Assembly (NCBI GenBank): GCA_029776735.1
Contig: JAKOUL010000049.1
Span: 1 to 19,946, forward strand
Direction of reading: 5' to 3'
DNA length: 19,946 nt
Source of the DNA: Dictyoglomota bacterium
Lineage (GTDB): Bacteria > Dictyoglomota > Dictyoglomia > Dictyoglomales > Dictyoglomaceae
Shown: positions 7,773 through 17,532 of the stretch, piece after piece
Position numbering within the stretch: position 1 is the first letter of the stretch
Layout: the number at the start of each line of letters is the position of its first letter
Made by a program: the position numbers and the translations under genes
Notes under the pieces: generated by a model
Database searches by the model: none
What the model saw: the letters and a program-made list of their open reading frames with translations, nothing else
What the model was told of the DNA's origin: nothing

Positions 7773-8488
7773 CTTTTAAGGTAAATAAAGGCTATATTTC
7801 TTTTTAAAGTTCTATCTCTCCTATGGGAAAAGAAGTTTTTATTACAAAAAGTACATATATCTGAAATATCAATATTTTTTTCTGGTATTTCTTCTGCCAT
7901 AAGCTCTTCCCGAAGTAGATCTATAAGGGCATAATAAAATTTACCATCTTTCCTTTTAAGAAACTTCTTGTACCTATTGGGAAGTTGGATTATAAAATCT
8001 TCTTTAACCTCAAAACAACAGGAATGAATACTTGGACCCACCCCTATATAAATATCTGAAGCAGAAATATTATGTAAACTTTTTAGTTGCATTATAACTT
8101 TTTGGGGAAAATCTTTTATAGTACCTCTCCATCCAGAATGAACAAGTCCCACTAACTTTATTTTTGGAATATAGATAAATATCGGAATGCAGTCTGCAAA
8201 AAACATTATTAATACTCTTTTCTTTTCATGTGTAATCAAGGCATCACTTTTATAAGCAATTTTAGGGAATAATAAGTTTTTAGATTCCGAAGTAAAGTAA
8301 ATCTGATTTCCATGAACCTGTTCAGCAATAACCCATCTTTTAGGATGCGTTTTTACCATACCCATAAAAAGAAGATAAGAAGGTAGATTTGAAAGTTTGA
8401 AGGGATAGACAAAGGAATAAGGAGATGATAAAAAACCATGAGATATTTCGGAAAAATTTTCTAATAATTTTGACTTCCAAACTGCCAT
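7769..8488 (-). CDS. pgeF: PgeF/YfiH (YlmD) family multicopper-oxidase-like purine nucleoside phosphorylase
   Basis: About 239 residues from the ATG at 8488, close to the usual length of about 240. Zinc ligands are seen in AEQVHG, MFFADCIP and LVHSGWRGT (His about 59, Cys about 100, His about 117), with GVGPSIHSCCFEV and the C-terminal CTFCNKNFFSHRRD block completing the family pattern. Characterised members act on purine nucleosides and were earlier annotated as laccase-like; E. coli PgeF has also been linked to peptidoglycan precursor editing. A GTG at 8506 would add six residues but has no ribosome-binding site. The ATG begins one base after the stop of the upstream radical SAM gene. Position after ftsZ matches ylmD of Firmicutes. 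Confidence 0.92.
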   Translation of the reverse strand: MAVWKSKLLENFSEISHGFLSSPYSFVYPFKLSNLPSYLLFMGMVKTHPKRWVIAEQVHGNQIYFTSESKNLLFPKIAYKSDALITHEKKRVLIMFFADCIPIFIYIPKIKLVGLVHSGWRGTIKDFPQKVIMQLKSLHNISASDIYIGVGPSIHSCCFEVKEDFIIQLPNRYKKFLKRKDGKFYYALIDLLREELMAEEIPEKNIDISDICTFCNKNFFSHRRDRTLKRNIAFIYLKR

Positions 8489-8489
8489 T

Positions 8490-10196
8490 TCAAGTACATA
8501 CTCCACACATTTTACAGTTTTGTGTACAAGGAAGAGTTATCTCTCCTCTATAAGCTTTTTCTCTTTCTTTCCATAGATATTCTTTTTTTACTCCTGTATC
8601 TATTATGTCCCAAGGAAGATATTCTGTACTCCCTTTTTCTTTATATAGATATACTTCTTTAGCCCAAGAATCTTCTTCTAAAAATTTCTGAAGAACATTT
8701 TTCTTTAATCCATCTTTATATATATGATTCCACAGAGAGCCTATTCTCCGATCCCCTCTACTAAGAATACCTTGCCATAGACTCCAATAATAATCTTTCA
8801 TTTCTATCTTTAGTTTAGAGATCTCTTTTAGATTTTTCTTCAAAAATTTTTGAGTCTCAAGAATATATTCTTTTTCTGCCAGTTTTTCCCATTGAAATGG
8901 AGTATGCACTTTTGGAATAAAAGTAGAAAAACTTGTAGAAATCTCTATATTTTTATTTATTTTACGTATATTCGTGATCAATTCAACAATTTTTTGGATA
9001 TCCTCTTCTTCCTCGGTAGGAAGTCCAAGCATGAAGTATAGTTTTATAGTATTAACAGGATAATCTTTTAATATTTCAACAAAATTTAATATATCCTCAT
9101 TGGTAAATTTTTTATTCAAAACTCTTCGTAATCTATCAGAACCAGTTTCGGGAGCAATTGTTACAGTTTTCTGATTTGTAAGTCCAATAATATCTAAAAT
9201 GTCAGAAGTAATATCTTCTAATCTCAAAGAAGAAAAGGAAATTATTATTTCTTCACTTTTTAGATATGATCCTATACCTTTAAATTTAATAGATTGGTCT
9301 ATAGTGGGAACAATAAAGCCAAGCTTTGGTATCTGTTCTTCATATAATTCTTTAACCTTCTTATAAACCTTATCTATTGAAGAAGCCCTATAAGGTCTAT
9401 AAAAGTATCCTGCCAAACAAAATCTACATTGATATTTACAACCCCTTACAAGCTCGCATAGAGCCATATCAGAGAAAGCAGCTTCATCTGTCACAATAGG
9501 AGACACCATAGGATCCTCAGGAAAATTTAGATATATTCTTCTTTTTATTGGGATCTTCTGAGAACCCATATATTTTTCTATACCACCATCTTTATTATAA
9601 ACTGCACTTAAAAAAGAGGGAACATATACACCTTCAATATTTTGTGCTTCAATAAGAAATCTTTTTTTATCCCAATTATTCTCCCTTTTTGTAAGAAGCA
9701 TTAAAGACATCTCCTCTATAAAATCTTCCCCTTCACCTATAAATACAAGATCAAAGACCTCTGAGATAGGTTCGGGATTAGAACTTAAAGCTATTCCTCC
9801 CCCAATTATTATAGGGAAAGAATCATCTCTTTCTTTAGATAAGATAGGAATTTTTTCCATGGATAAAATCTGAATGACGTTAAAAAAATCCAGTTCAAAA
9901 CTTACAGAGAAGAGCCATACATCAAAATCTTTTGCAGATCTAAAAGTTTCCATGGAATAAACCTTAAAATTTTCTCTTCTTTTCCAATCAGAAGGTATAT
10001 AAGCTCTCTCACAAAGGATACCTTCTTGATCATTTAAAAGCTTATAAAGTCCCGTATAACCTAAGTTATTTACACTTGTAGAATACTCATTTGGATATAT
10101 AAAAAGTAGATTTACATCCCCTCCCCTTTTAGTAACCTTATACCCCTTTTCTTTTTCTAACTTTTCTATAATCTCCTTTTTTAGCTTCCAGTTCAA
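8490..10196 (-). CDS. Radical SAM protein, TIGR03960-like paralogue next to ftsZ
   Basis: This 568-residue paralogue of the protein at 317-2104 shares [28 protein letters not shown] and the overall plan. The N-terminal B12-binding-like region (about 25-170) has no DxHxxG motif. The radical SAM CX3CX2C lies in [14 protein letters not shown] at about C253, C257 and C260. The C terminus ends in four cysteines at about 557, 561, 564 and 567, spaced X3, X2, X2, which may bind a second Fe-S cluster. The start is a TTG that overlaps the ftsZ stop as TTGA, so the gene is coupled to ftsZ. I do not know its substrate, and I know no division role for this family. Confidence 0.88.
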   Translation of the reverse strand: MNWKLKKEIIEKLEKEKGYKVTKRGGDVNLLFIYPNEYSTSVNNLGYTGLYKLLNDQEGILCERAYIPSDWKRRENFKVYSMETFRSAKDFDVWLFSVSFELDFFNVIQILSMEKIPILSKERDDSFPIIIGGGIALSSNPEPISEVFDLVFIGEGEDFIEEMSLMLLTKRENNWDKKRFLIEAQNIEGVYVPSFLSAVYNKDGGIEKYMGSQKIPIKRRIYLNFPEDPMVSPIVTDEAAFSDMALCELVRGCKYQCRFCLAGYFYRPYRASSIDKVYKKVKELYEEQIPKLGFIVPTIDQSIKFKGIGSYLKSEEIIISFSSLRLEDITSDILDIIGLTNQKTVTIAPETGSDRLRRVLNKKFTNEDILNFVEILKDYPVNTIKLYFMLGLPTEEEEDIQKIVELITNIRKINKNIEISTSFSTFIPKVHTPFQWEKLAEKEYILETQKFLKKNLKEISKLKIEMKDYYWSLWQGILSRGDRRIGSLWNHIYKDGLKKNVLQKFLEEDSWAKEVYLYKEKGSTEYLPWDIIDTGVKKEYLWKEREKAYRGEITLPCTQNCKMCGVCT

Positions 10197-11260
10197 GAGT
10201 ATTTCTTTCTCCGTAATATAGCAGGTATATCAAGATCCTCTTCAGAAATATTTACAAATTCCTTCCTTGCGGTACCTTCTTCTTGAGAGACACTCTCTTC
10301 TTGCTGACTAAATCCAGTAGCAATTAAGGTGATTTTTATACTGTCTTTCATATTTTCATCTATAACAGCCCCAAATTTAATATTTGCTTCAGGATCGACC
10401 CGAGGATTTATAATCTCTGCTATCTCTTCTACTTCTTGAAGAGAAAGATCAGGTCCACCTGTCACATTAAAAATCACGCCTTTAGCCCCATTTATAGAAA
10501 AGTCCAAGAGAGGGCTCTGAAGAGCACTTTGTGCTGCCTCTTTTGCTCTATTCTCTCCTCTTCCTATCCCTATTCCCATATATGCTGTTCCTGCTTTTAA
10601 CATAATAGATTGTATATCTGCAAAATCTAAATTAATAAGGCCTGGAACTGTGATAAGTTCTGTAATTCCCTGGACTGCTTGTTTCAATACTTCATCTGCT
10701 TTCTTAAAAGACTCTAAAAGAGGAGTGTTTCTATCTACCATCTTTAAAAGTTTATCATTAGGTATGATCAAAAGAGTATCTACTTTATTTTTTAGCTTTT
10801 CTATACCTTCCATAGCACTAACTCTTCTTTTTCTCCCTTCAAAACTGAAAGGTACAGTGACTACTGCGATTACAAGTTTTGTGATTTCTTTAGCAATTTC
10901 AGCAATTATAGGCGATGCTCCTGTTCCTGTCCCACCGCCCATTCCCGCGGTAAGGAAAATCATATCTGCATCTTGTAAAACTTCCTTTATTAGTTCTTTA
11001 CTTTCAATAGCTGCATCTTCTCCAATTTTGGGATCACCTCCTGCTCCTAATCCTTGAGTTATCTGTTCTCCAATTTGGATTTTATGATGTGCTTTGCTCA
11101 AACTTAGCACCTGGACATCAGTATTTACTGCAATAAACTCTACTCCCTGTATCCCTGCTCCAATCATTCTATTTATTGCATTTCCTCCACCACCGCCTAC
11201 TCCTATAACTTTGATTCTTGCTTTCAATTCTCCTCCATCATCAAATCTCTGTAAAAACAA
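10193..11260 (-). CDS. ftsZ: Cell division GTPase FtsZ
   Basis: FtsZ is the tubulin homologue that forms the Z ring. From the chosen TTG the protein has 355 residues. Visible are [17 protein letters not shown] (N-terminal Rossmann loop), the tubulin signature GGGTGTG at about 108-114, and the T7 loop NLDFADI with the GTP-hydrolysis Asp residues at about 212 and 215. A short acidic linker of about 25 residues leads to the C-terminal peptide [10 protein letters not shown] that binds FtsA. An upstream TTG at 11281 would add seven residues; the TTG at 11260 is preferred because AAAGGGGGTGT precedes it at correct spacing and the N terminus then matches Firmicute FtsZ. A third in-frame TTG after GGAGGAG, 12 codons further on, is also possible. 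The gene lies 25 nt after ftsA. Confidence 0.97.
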   Translation of the reverse strand: MFLQRFDDGGELKARIKVIGVGGGGGNAINRMIGAGIQGVEFIAVNTDVQVLSLSKAHHKIQIGEQITQGLGAGGDPKIGEDAAIESKELIKEVLQDADMIFLTAGMGGGTGTGASPIIAEIAKEITKLVIAVVTVPFSFEGRKRRVSAMEGIEKLKNKVDTLLIIPNDKLLKMVDRNTPLLESFKKADEVLKQAVQGITELITVPGLINLDFADIQSIMLKAGTAYMGIGIGRGENRAKEAAQSALQSPLLDFSINGAKGVIFNVTGGPDLSLQEVEEIAEIINPRVDPEANIKFGAVIDENMKDSIKITLIATGFSQQEESVSQEEGTARKEFVNISEEDLDIPAILRRKKYS

Positions 11261-11266
11261 TTTTAG

Positions 11267-11277
11267 ACACCCCCTTT
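11267..11277 (-). promoter_or_regulatory. Strong ribosome-binding site of ftsZ
   Basis: The minus strand reads AAAGGGGGTGT, nearly complementary to the 16S rRNA 3' end, with 9 nt between GGGGG and the TTG at 11260. It lies in the short gap after ftsA and fixes the likely ftsZ start. Confidence 0.65.
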
Positions 11278-11285
11278 TCAATTGA

Positions 11286-12503
11286 TTATTCTTTAAAAGG
11301 TTTTAGTATATTGTTAAATGTTTCTTTTAAATAGTCAAGGAATTTTCTACTCTTTTCCTCAGAATTAGTATCTTTTGTAACCCTTTTTAATGCTCCCACT
11401 GCACATGAATAAAAAACTGCCTCGTTTTCATTCATTCCTAAAAAATTCGCCATTTCTGATGGATAACTTAACCTCACGGGTATATTTAAATAATCACTTG
11501 TAAAATCTACAATACCATCTAATAATGCAGTTCCTCCTGTAAGAACAATACCTCCTGGAATAAGCTCCAAAGGAGAGTTTAATTCCTCTAATTTTCTTGC
11601 AATAAACTCAAGAATTTCTTCTACTCTTGGCTGTATTATCTCTCTTACCTGAGAGGTAGTAATTTTGATTTTTTTCTCCTGAAGAGACATCACTTCTAAA
11701 GTTTCTTCTTTATCATTTTTCAATGTACCAAGAATTTTCTTAGCTCTTTCTGCTTCTTCTGTGGATATTCTCAAGGTAATTGCAAGATCCTTTGTAATCT
11801 TTTCTCCACCTAATTTTAATATTCCTATGGAGTGAATATAGCCTTCTTCAAAAACTGCAAGATTTGTTAGATCACCACCTATATCCACCATAACAACCCC
11901 AAGTTTTTTCTCTTCAGGTGTAAGTACAGCTTCGGCAGATGCAACTTCTTGCGGGATAAAACCATCTACATTTATTTCTGCTTTCTCTAATGTATTCATA
12001 ATATTCCTCAATTGAACTTTATCATGAGTAATCAATAATAAATCTGATTCCAACCTGGTTCCAACCATATTAATAGGGTTACTTATTCCATCCTGTCCAT
12101 CAAGTTTAAATCCTCTTACCATATGGTATATAATCTCCCGATCAGAAGGAATTGCCGTTGCCTTTGCGGCTTCTATAGCTCTTTCTACATCCTTTTCTGT
12201 TACCTCTTGATCTCTACTTTTAACTATGATCATACCTCTACTTGGTATTGCGGTAATTTTTTCTCCCCCTATAGCCACAAAAGTTCTCTGAAGATTTTTA
12301 ATTCCTGCCATCTTAACTGCCTTATTTATTGCTTCTGCTATACTAGAACTAGCTTCATTTATATCTGTGATCAGCCCATATCTTACTCCTCTTGCCTGGA
12401 CAAGAGAAAATCCTGCAATTTCAACTTCCTTTTCGTCAATATTTCCTATGATTACTGTAATCTTAGTTGAACCTAAATCAATAGCTCCAACAATTTCCGA
12501 CAT
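11286..12503 (-). CDS. ftsA: Cell division protein FtsA
   Basis: This 405-residue actin-like ATPase tethers FtsZ to the membrane and helps recruit other divisome proteins. The phosphate-1 motif is [14 protein letters not shown] (about 4-17). The inserted SHS2/1C domain spans about 85-165. Phosphate-2 is [15 protein letters not shown] (about 203-217) and the adenosine motif is [14 protein letters not shown] (about 317-330). The last 20 residues, [18 protein letters not shown], form an amphipathic helix suited to membrane targeting. Order ftsQ-ftsA-ftsZ is conserved. It starts with ATG 8 nt after ftsQ. Confidence 0.97.
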   Translation of the reverse strand: MSEIVGAIDLGSTKITVIIGNIDEKEVEIAGFSLVQARGVRYGLITDINEASSSIAEAINKAVKMAGIKNLQRTFVAIGGEKITAIPSRGMIIVKSRDQEVTEKDVERAIEAAKATAIPSDREIIYHMVRGFKLDGQDGISNPINMVGTRLESDLLLITHDKVQLRNIMNTLEKAEINVDGFIPQEVASAEAVLTPEEKKLGVVMVDIGGDLTNLAVFEEGYIHSIGILKLGGEKITKDLAITLRISTEEAERAKKILGTLKNDKEETLEVMSLQEKKIKITTSQVREIIQPRVEEILEFIARKLEELNSPLELIPGGIVLTGGTALLDGIVDFTSDYLNIPVRLSYPSEMANFLGMNENEAVFYSCAVGALKRVTKDTNSEEKSRKFLDYLKETFNNILKPFKE

Positions 12504-12511
12504 TAACTTAT

Positions 12512-13105
12512 TTATCCTCCAATACTTGGGATATGGAACCTAAAATCTAAAATCTTTTTACTTTTATTTGCTACTTCTCCAAGTATTTCGTTGATAAGCT
12601 GTATTTTTTCATTATAATCATCTATATTTAATCTAAGAATAATATTATTGCTATATATTTCAAAATATTTTCCCAAAAACTTTATTCTTTTAATCTCTAT
12701 TTTATCTGAAAAAACATTTATAATATCTTTTATCATATTGATATCACTTGTGCCTTCTACCTCAATAATATCTGTATTCCCAATAAATCTATCCATAGGA
12801 TAAAATTTCTGATTATAATAATATTTTTTATCGCCTTTCTTAATAACCACAAATGTTTTTTCTTCCTCCCATTTTATTTTAATCCCCAAAGGAAGAAAGC
12901 TTACTCTATCTATAATTACATTATAGTCTTTAGCTATCCTCTCTTCCAATGAAGAAATATTAATAAATAAAAAGTTATGCCATTTCAGATGCTTCTCTAA
13001 CTCTTTCTTTAACATTCCATCCGGAGGAACTAACGATATATAAAAGATAAAAGTAAAAGAAAATAATAATAATAGTATAATAGTTATTAGCAATGCTTTT
13101 CCCAT
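12512..13105 (-). CDS. ftsQ: Cell division protein FtsQ/DivIB
   Basis: About 197 residues from the ATG at 13105. A short cytoplasmic tail (MGKALL) leads into one transmembrane helix at about 4-25. The extracytoplasmic part begins VPPDGMLKKELEKHL and continues as a POTRA-like domain (NYVI-like segment DYNVIIDRVSFLPLGIKIKW) and a beta domain ending near residue 190. Sequence similarity in this family is low, so the call relies heavily on topology and on position between murB and ftsA. FtsQ links FtsB/FtsL to the early divisome; neither partner is in the window. A TTG at 13129 would overlap murB and add eight residues, but the ATG follows GGTGAG directly. The protein is short for the family. Confidence 0.85.
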   Translation of the reverse strand: MGKALLITIILLLLFSFTFIFYISLVPPDGMLKKELEKHLKWHNFLFINISSLEERIAKDYNVIIDRVSFLPLGIKIKWEEEKTFVVIKKGDKKYYYNQKFYPMDRFIGNTDIIEVEGTSDINMIKDIINVFSDKIEIKRIKFLGKYFEIYSNNIILRLNIDDYNEKIQLINEILGEVANKSKKILDFRFHIPSIGG

Positions 13106-13109
13106 CTTC

Positions 13110-13982
13110 TCACCATAAAACAATCTCAAGTTCCAAATCTATACCATAAGCCTCCTTTACCTTTTCACGTATTAGATCTATAAGTTCTTTAACATCTTTA
13201 GCTTTTGCCTTTCCTAAATTAACTATAATATTAGCATGTTCATAAGAAACCATAGCATCTCCGACTTTTTTTCCTTTAAATCCAAGACTTTCAATAAAGT
13301 ATCCTGCAGATCCTTCCTTAGGATTTCTAAATATACTACCAGCAGATGGCAATCTTGGTAACCTTTTAGCTCTTTCTTTTAGATAACTTTTAATTAGACT
13401 TAGCGCTATATCTTTTGGTTGTTTTTTAACCTTAATAATAACAGACTTTATAATTAAATTAGAAGTAATATTTGAATGTCTATAGGAAAACTCTAAATCC
13501 TTTTTATCTATATCTTTTTCTTTTAAATTTTCATCTATTACTGTAACCCTTTTTACATAATCTCCTATAGACATTCCCCAAGCACCTGCATTTCCTTGAA
13601 CAGCTCCGCCGAGAGTACCAGGAATTCCAATCATAAATTCAATTCCACCTAAATTGTTCTCCATCAAAAAAGAGAGTAGAGAAGAAATTAAGCAGCCGGC
13701 TTCAACTTCAATTAGAAAAGAATCTATAAGTTTCGTCTTCCCTAAATTTTTATTAAGTCTGATAACTGCACCTTCTATTCCTTCGTCAGGAATTAAAATA
13801 TTACTCCCTTGACCTAAGATCTTTACAGGTATTTTTTTAATGGATAAATTATCTAAAATAGAAATAAGTTCCTCCCAAGAATTGGGAATTATCAAAAAAT
13901 CCGCTTTACCTCCAATTTTAAAGGAAGTGTAAGGTGCAAGATCTATATCCTTATATAATCTACCTTTAAATTCTTTTATCAC
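13110..13982 (-). CDS. murB: UDP-N-acetylenolpyruvoylglucosamine reductase MurB
   Basis: This FAD-dependent cytosolic enzyme reduces UDP-GlcNAc-enolpyruvate to UDP-MurNAc with NADPH. Its 290 residues are of the shorter type II form. FAD-binding segments are [11 protein letters not shown] (about 19-29), [11 protein letters not shown] (56-66) and [18 protein letters not shown] (119-136). Arg of YRHS is about 168. The catalytic Ser is about 216 in SAGSIFRNP, and the C-terminal Glu is about 286. The start is GTG, overlapping the murC stop as GTGA. murA, which often accompanies murB, is not in the window. Confidence 0.96.
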   Translation of the reverse strand: MIKEFKGRLYKDIDLAPYTSFKIGGKADFLIIPNSWEELISILDNLSIKKIPVKILGQGSNILIPDEGIEGAVIRLNKNLGKTKLIDSFLIEVEAGCLISSLLSFLMENNLGGIEFMIGIPGTLGGAVQGNAGAWGMSIGDYVKRVTVIDENLKEKDIDKKDLEFSYRHSNITSNLIIKSVIIKVKKQPKDIALSLIKSYLKERAKRLPRLPSAGSIFRNPKEGSAGYFIESLGFKGKKVGDAMVSYEHANIIVNLGKAKAKDVKELIDLIREKVKEAYGIDLELEIVLW

Positions 13983-15370
13983 TGGTTATATTCAACCTCG
14001 TTTTCTCTACTATAGGTTGATAAAAGAGCCTCCCCAACTTTCCATATATCTCCAGCCCCAAGAGTCAAAAATAAATCTCCCTCTTTTAATACTTCTGAAG
14101 CTTTAGATGCAACTCCTGCAATATCTTCTGCAAAATAAACTTCTATATGAGGATATTTTTCTTTAATTATGTCGTGAATCTTTTTTCCAGATACTCCTGG
14201 AATTGGCTTTTCTCCTGCAGAATAAATCTCTGTTAAAATTAAAACATCACTTAGAGAAAGAGCATCTACTAATTCTTCGATCAAGAAATAAGTCCTCGTA
14301 TATCTATGAGGTTGAAATGCAACCACAAGTCTTCTATCATAGAGTTTTAGCGTTTGGAGAGTACATCTTATTTCTGTAGGATGATGCCCATAATCATCAA
14401 ATATGAGAATATTTTTCTCTATTCTACCTTTAGATTGAAGTCTTCGTTGTACTCCATTAAACTTTCCTAATGCATTTATTGCAGGTTCTAAATCTATACC
14501 CAAAATCTTAGCTGTAGCCAATGCTGATAAGGAGTTTAATACATTGTGTTTTCCAGGTATTTTAAGTTTTTCTCTTCCTATCTCTTTATCTTTGTAGTAG
14601 ACAATATACTCAGAAGAATTACTAGTAAGATCTACTATTTTTGCAGTAAAATGAGCATCAGAAAATCCATAAGTATAGTAAGGTCTTTTTATGTGTGGCA
14701 AAATATCTCTTATATTCTCAGATTCAGAACATAATAAAACCTCTCCCTCAGGAGGAATCTTTTCTATAACCTGAAGGAAAGTATTTTTTATATTTGATAT
14801 GTCTTTATAATAATCTAAGTGGTCATTATCTATATTTGTAACAATAAGAAAATGTGGGGAAAGTTTAAGAATTGAACCATCACTTTCGTCTCCTTCTGCA
14901 ATTAAAAACTCACCTTTCCCAAGTTTAGCATTACCTCCAATATCTTCAACCTCTCCTCCTACAAGTATTGTAGGATCAAGGTTATTATTTTCTAAGACTA
15001 AAGCTACCATTGAGGTAGTTGTTGTCTTACCATGAGCTCCAGCAACAATTATTGACTTTTTTTCTTTAGTAAGAAGTCCAAGCAACTCTCCTCTATGCAA
15101 AATTGGGATATTTTTAGACTTAGCAGCAATAAGCTCCTCATTATCTGGAGGTATAGCAGATGAGACCACTACAATCTCTGCATTATCAATATTTTCAGGT
15201 CTGTGCCCCTTATAGATCTTTACTCCTTTTGATCTCAATCTAATAGTAGAGAGATTTTCTTGAACATCAGATCCCGAAACCTCATAACCTTTCTCTGCGA
15301 AAATGTAAGCAAGGGCACTCATTCCAGTTCCTGCGATACCAATAAAATGAATTCTATGAGAAGAACACAA
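13979..15370 (-). CDS. murC: UDP-N-acetylmuramate--L-alanine ligase MurC
   Basis: This cytosolic Mur ligase adds L-Ala to UDP-MurNAc using ATP. The 463 residues fall into an N-terminal UDP-binding Rossmann domain ([15 protein letters not shown], about 7-21), a central ATPase domain with the P-loop [10 protein letters not shown] (111-120) and EGDESDGS, and a C-terminal domain with [10 protein letters not shown] and [10 protein letters not shown]. Those motifs are specific to MurC among Mur ligases. The start is TTG; no ATG or GTG lies upstream of the conserved N terminus, and AAAGGAGG sits 9 nt before the TTG. The gene starts 3 nt after the murG stop and overlaps murB by 4 nt. Confidence 0.97.
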   Translation of the reverse strand: MCSSHRIHFIGIAGTGMSALAYIFAEKGYEVSGSDVQENLSTIRLRSKGVKIYKGHRPENIDNAEIVVVSSAIPPDNEELIAAKSKNIPILHRGELLGLLTKEKKSIIVAGAHGKTTTTSMVALVLENNNLDPTILVGGEVEDIGGNAKLGKGEFLIAEGDESDGSILKLSPHFLIVTNIDNDHLDYYKDISNIKNTFLQVIEKIPPEGEVLLCSESENIRDILPHIKRPYYTYGFSDAHFTAKIVDLTSNSSEYIVYYKDKEIGREKLKIPGKHNVLNSLSALATAKILGIDLEPAINALGKFNGVQRRLQSKGRIEKNILIFDDYGHHPTEIRCTLQTLKLYDRRLVVAFQPHRYTRTYFLIEELVDALSLSDVLILTEIYSAGEKPIPGVSGKKIHDIIKEKYPHIEVYFAEDIAGVASKASEVLKEGDLFLTLGAGDIWKVGEALLSTYSRENEVEYNQ

Positions 15371-15373
15371 TAT

Positions 15374-16450
15374 TTAATTCCTCCTTTCTAAGGTCTTCAA
15401 TATAAGATTCCAAAAAAATTCTCTACCATTTGGATTAGAAAGTGAAATACAAATATCTGAGGCTTTTTCAAGCCTCTTGTCATCCCAAGATGTTATAGTT
15501 TTTAAAAGAACTTCTGGAGTAAGATCTTTTTCAAAAATAAGATCTCCTCCTCCTGCTTCTACAACTACTTCTGCATTGTATCTTTGATGATCATCCTTAG
15601 CATAAGGGTATGGGATATAAACTGCTGGAAGCCCAGCAATAAGAAATTGAGAGATTGTTGTAGCTCCCGCCCTACTTATAGCAAGATCTGCCGCTCTTAT
15701 AGCTACCTCCATATTTTTAATAAAACTGACAGGTTTATAACCAGCCTCTATCCAATCGGAGGGTATGCTTTTACTAAATTCTTCATAGTGCTTTTCTCCG
15801 ATCTGGTGTAATATCTGCCAGCCTTCTTTTAGAAGAGATGGGACAATTAATTTTGCTATCTCATTTATTCTCATAGCTCCTTGACTTCCTCCTGTGATCA
15901 GAAGAAGTTTACGGTCTAACTTAAATTCTAATTTTCTTTTACATTCTTCTTTATCTCTTGTCAATAATTCTGTTTTTACAAAATTTCCAGTAAGATACAC
16001 CTTTTTTGTATTATTTAAGAATACCTTTGTTTGAGGAAAACTAATAGCTACTCCAGTAGCAAACTTAGCAAACATCTTTGTTACTCTTCCTGGAAAAACA
16101 TTCTGTTCATGAAGCCAGAAAGGATAATTTTTTAAAACAGCACTTATAGCTATAGGAACAGTATTATAACTTCCAAATATTATTAAGAGATCAGGTTTCA
16201 ATTTCTTAAATATATCATTCACTTCTTTTACACTCTTAAAAAGCTTTGTAGATTTTAAGTCAGAGCTTTTACTTATACTAATACCATAAAATGAAAACTT
16301 CTCTGAAATTATTTTTTCTTCAAAACTATTCTTTCTACCAATAAAACTTATCTCCCAATGAGGTGCTCTGTCTTTAATAAATTCAGCCATATTTAATCCT
16401 GGAAACACATGTCCTCCTGTTCCACCAGTAGCAAAAACTAAGTTTATCAT
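15374..16450 (-). CDS. murG: Lipid II synthase MurG (GlcNAc transferase)
   Basis: This membrane-associated GT28 enzyme transfers GlcNAc from UDP-GlcNAc to lipid I on the cytoplasmic face. It has 358 residues. Motifs are [13 protein letters not shown] (about 6-18) in the acceptor domain, [12 protein letters not shown] near 114-125, [11 protein letters not shown] near 187-197, and the donor-binding [10 protein letters not shown] (259-268) and DDHQRYNA (286-293). The residue at 268 is Gln; in most MurG this is the Glu (E269 in E. coli) that contacts the ribose of UDP. Its ATG overlaps the ftsW stop (ATGA). Confidence 0.96.
   Translation of the reverse strand: MINLVFATGGTGGHVFPGLNMAEFIKDRAPHWEISFIGRKNSFEEKIISEKFSFYGISISKSSDLKSTKLFKSVKEVNDIFKKLKPDLLIIFGSYNTVPIAISAVLKNYPFWLHEQNVFPGRVTKMFAKFATGVAISFPQTKVFLNNTKKVYLTGNFVKTELLTRDKEECKRKLEFKLDRKLLLITGGSQGAMRINEIAKLIVPSLLKEGWQILHQIGEKHYEEFSKSIPSDWIEAGYKPVSFIKNMEVAIRAADLAISRAGATTISQFLIAGLPAVYIPYPYAKDDHQRYNAEVVVEAGGGDLIFEKDLTPEVLLKTITSWDDKRLEKASDICISLSNPNGREFFWNLILKTLERRN
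15380..15387 (-). promoter_or_regulatory. Ribosome-binding site of murC inside the end of murG
   Basis: The minus strand reads AAAGGAGG within the last codons of murG, 9 nt before the TTG at 15370. This near-ideal site supports TTG as the murC start. Confidence 0.6.
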
Positions 16451-17532
16451 TTTTTATCACCCAAAGTTCCAATTTTCATCAAAAGTCCCACTTGTGCCCA
16501 ATTTACCACTAGTGCTGATCCTCCAAAACTTAAAAAGGGAAGAGGCAATCCCATTACAGGCATAAAACCTATATTCATAAGTATATTAAGCATTATTTCT
16601 ATACTCCAAAATACTAATATACCTATTGTTAACATTCCACAAAAAATATCCTTCTTAGAAATAAAAATAAATAAGTAGAATACGCTTAATAATAACATTA
16701 CATAAATAAAAAGTACAAATATTCCTGCTATTATTCCCCCCTCTTCTAAAATTACAGGAAATAGAAAATCGTTATAAGCTTCTGGAATAGAGAATTTTAA
16801 TGCTCCTCTCCCCCATCCTTTCCCTAAAAGTCCTCCCTCTTTGATAGCTTTAAGAGCTTGAGTTTGCTGATATGTTGTAAAGAATGGAAAACCAGAAGAA
16901 AAAATAAACCTCTCTTTTCTATATTCGCTACTTAGAGTACTTAAAGTTATAAAAGACATTAAAAGAATTAAAACTAAGAAGAACTGTTTGAGATCTATAT
17001 TCGCAATAAAAAGAATAACAAGAGTTGCTAATGAAAAAAGTATTATCATGCTTATATTAGGTTGAAAATATAAGATTAACGACATACAACCTAAAAATAA
17101 CAAAATCCACATAAGTCTTATATTTTCAATTCTTTTCTTTTCTCTATTCGCAGAAAGAAAGCTTGCAAGAAAAATAATCCATGTAAATCTTACTACCTCC
17201 ACAGGTTGGATCTGAATAGGACCGATTTCAATCCATCGAGCTACATCCCTTGATCTCCTTCCAAATGGAGGGATAAACACTAAAACTAAAAGTATCATAG
17301 AGAGGATCAATAAAATTACTGCATTTTTCTTCCAAAAATTTATAGGGAAGAAAGCTACCAAGAAAGCACCTGCTATTGCTAAAGGAAGATACGTCAACTG
17401 ATGCTTTAAAAAATAAGAAGGGTTATTTAAGGAAACACTTGCCCATTTCCAGCTTGCAGTATAAATTACTGGAAGCCCAACAAGCGATAAAAGTAAAGCA
17501 AGAATAAATATAATCCTATCAAATCTTTTCAT
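16447..17532 (-). CDS. ftsW: FtsW, SEDS peptidoglycan glycosyltransferase (division), divergent
   Basis: This 361-residue protein has about ten hydrophobic segments. In the septal machinery FtsW polymerises lipid II with FtsI. It keeps the catalytic Asp at about 255 ([16 protein letters not shown]) and the C-terminal [18 protein letters not shown] (about 327-344). Other SEDS motifs are altered: QPVEVVR replaces QPSExAK (about 109-115), QPNISM replaces QPDLGT (157-162), and [10 protein letters not shown] replaces the AIGSGGLxGxG motif (231-240). The DP-GxGYQ block is also missing. Location between murD and murG identifies it as FtsW despite this. It overlaps murD by 14 nt and murG by 4 nt. Confidence 0.92.
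   Translation of the reverse strand: MKRFDRIIFILALLLSLVGLPVIYTASWKWASVSLNNPSYFLKHQLTYLPLAIAGAFLVAFFPINFWKKNAVILLILSMILLVLVFIPPFGRRSRDVARWIEIGPIQIQPVEVVRFTWIIFLASFLSANREKKRIENIRLMWILLFLGCMSLILYFQPNISMIILFSLATLVILFIANIDLKQFFLVLILLMSFITLSTLSSEYRKERFIFSSGFPFFTTYQQTQALKAIKEGGLLGKGWGRGALKFSIPEAYNDFLFPVILEEGGIIAGIFVLFIYVMLLLSVFYLFIFISKKDIFCGMLTIGILVFWSIEIMLNILMNIGFMPVMGLPLPFLSFGGSALVVNWAQVGLLMKIGTLGDKK

Noticed and set aside
10650..11057. 135-codon open frame on the plus strand opposite ftsZ
   Set aside because: It mirrors conserved ftsZ codons, giving a low-complexity Pro/Ser/Ile product with no family resemblance.
11310..11338. Promoter-like TTGACT, 17 nt, AACAAT on the minus strand near the end of ftsA
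   Set aside because: The -10 element matches only four of six bases and the stretch codes for the FtsA membrane helix. In such AT-rich coding DNA this match is expected by chance.
12123..12470. 115-codon open frame on the plus strand opposite ftsA
   Set aside because: It is Cys/Tyr/Ser-rich with no domain and no ribosome-binding site, so it is a shadow of ftsA.
13015..13085. AT-rich repeat-like stretch near the start of ftsQ
   Set aside because: It encodes the hydrophobic transmembrane helix of FtsQ with Ile/Leu codons and is explained by coding content.
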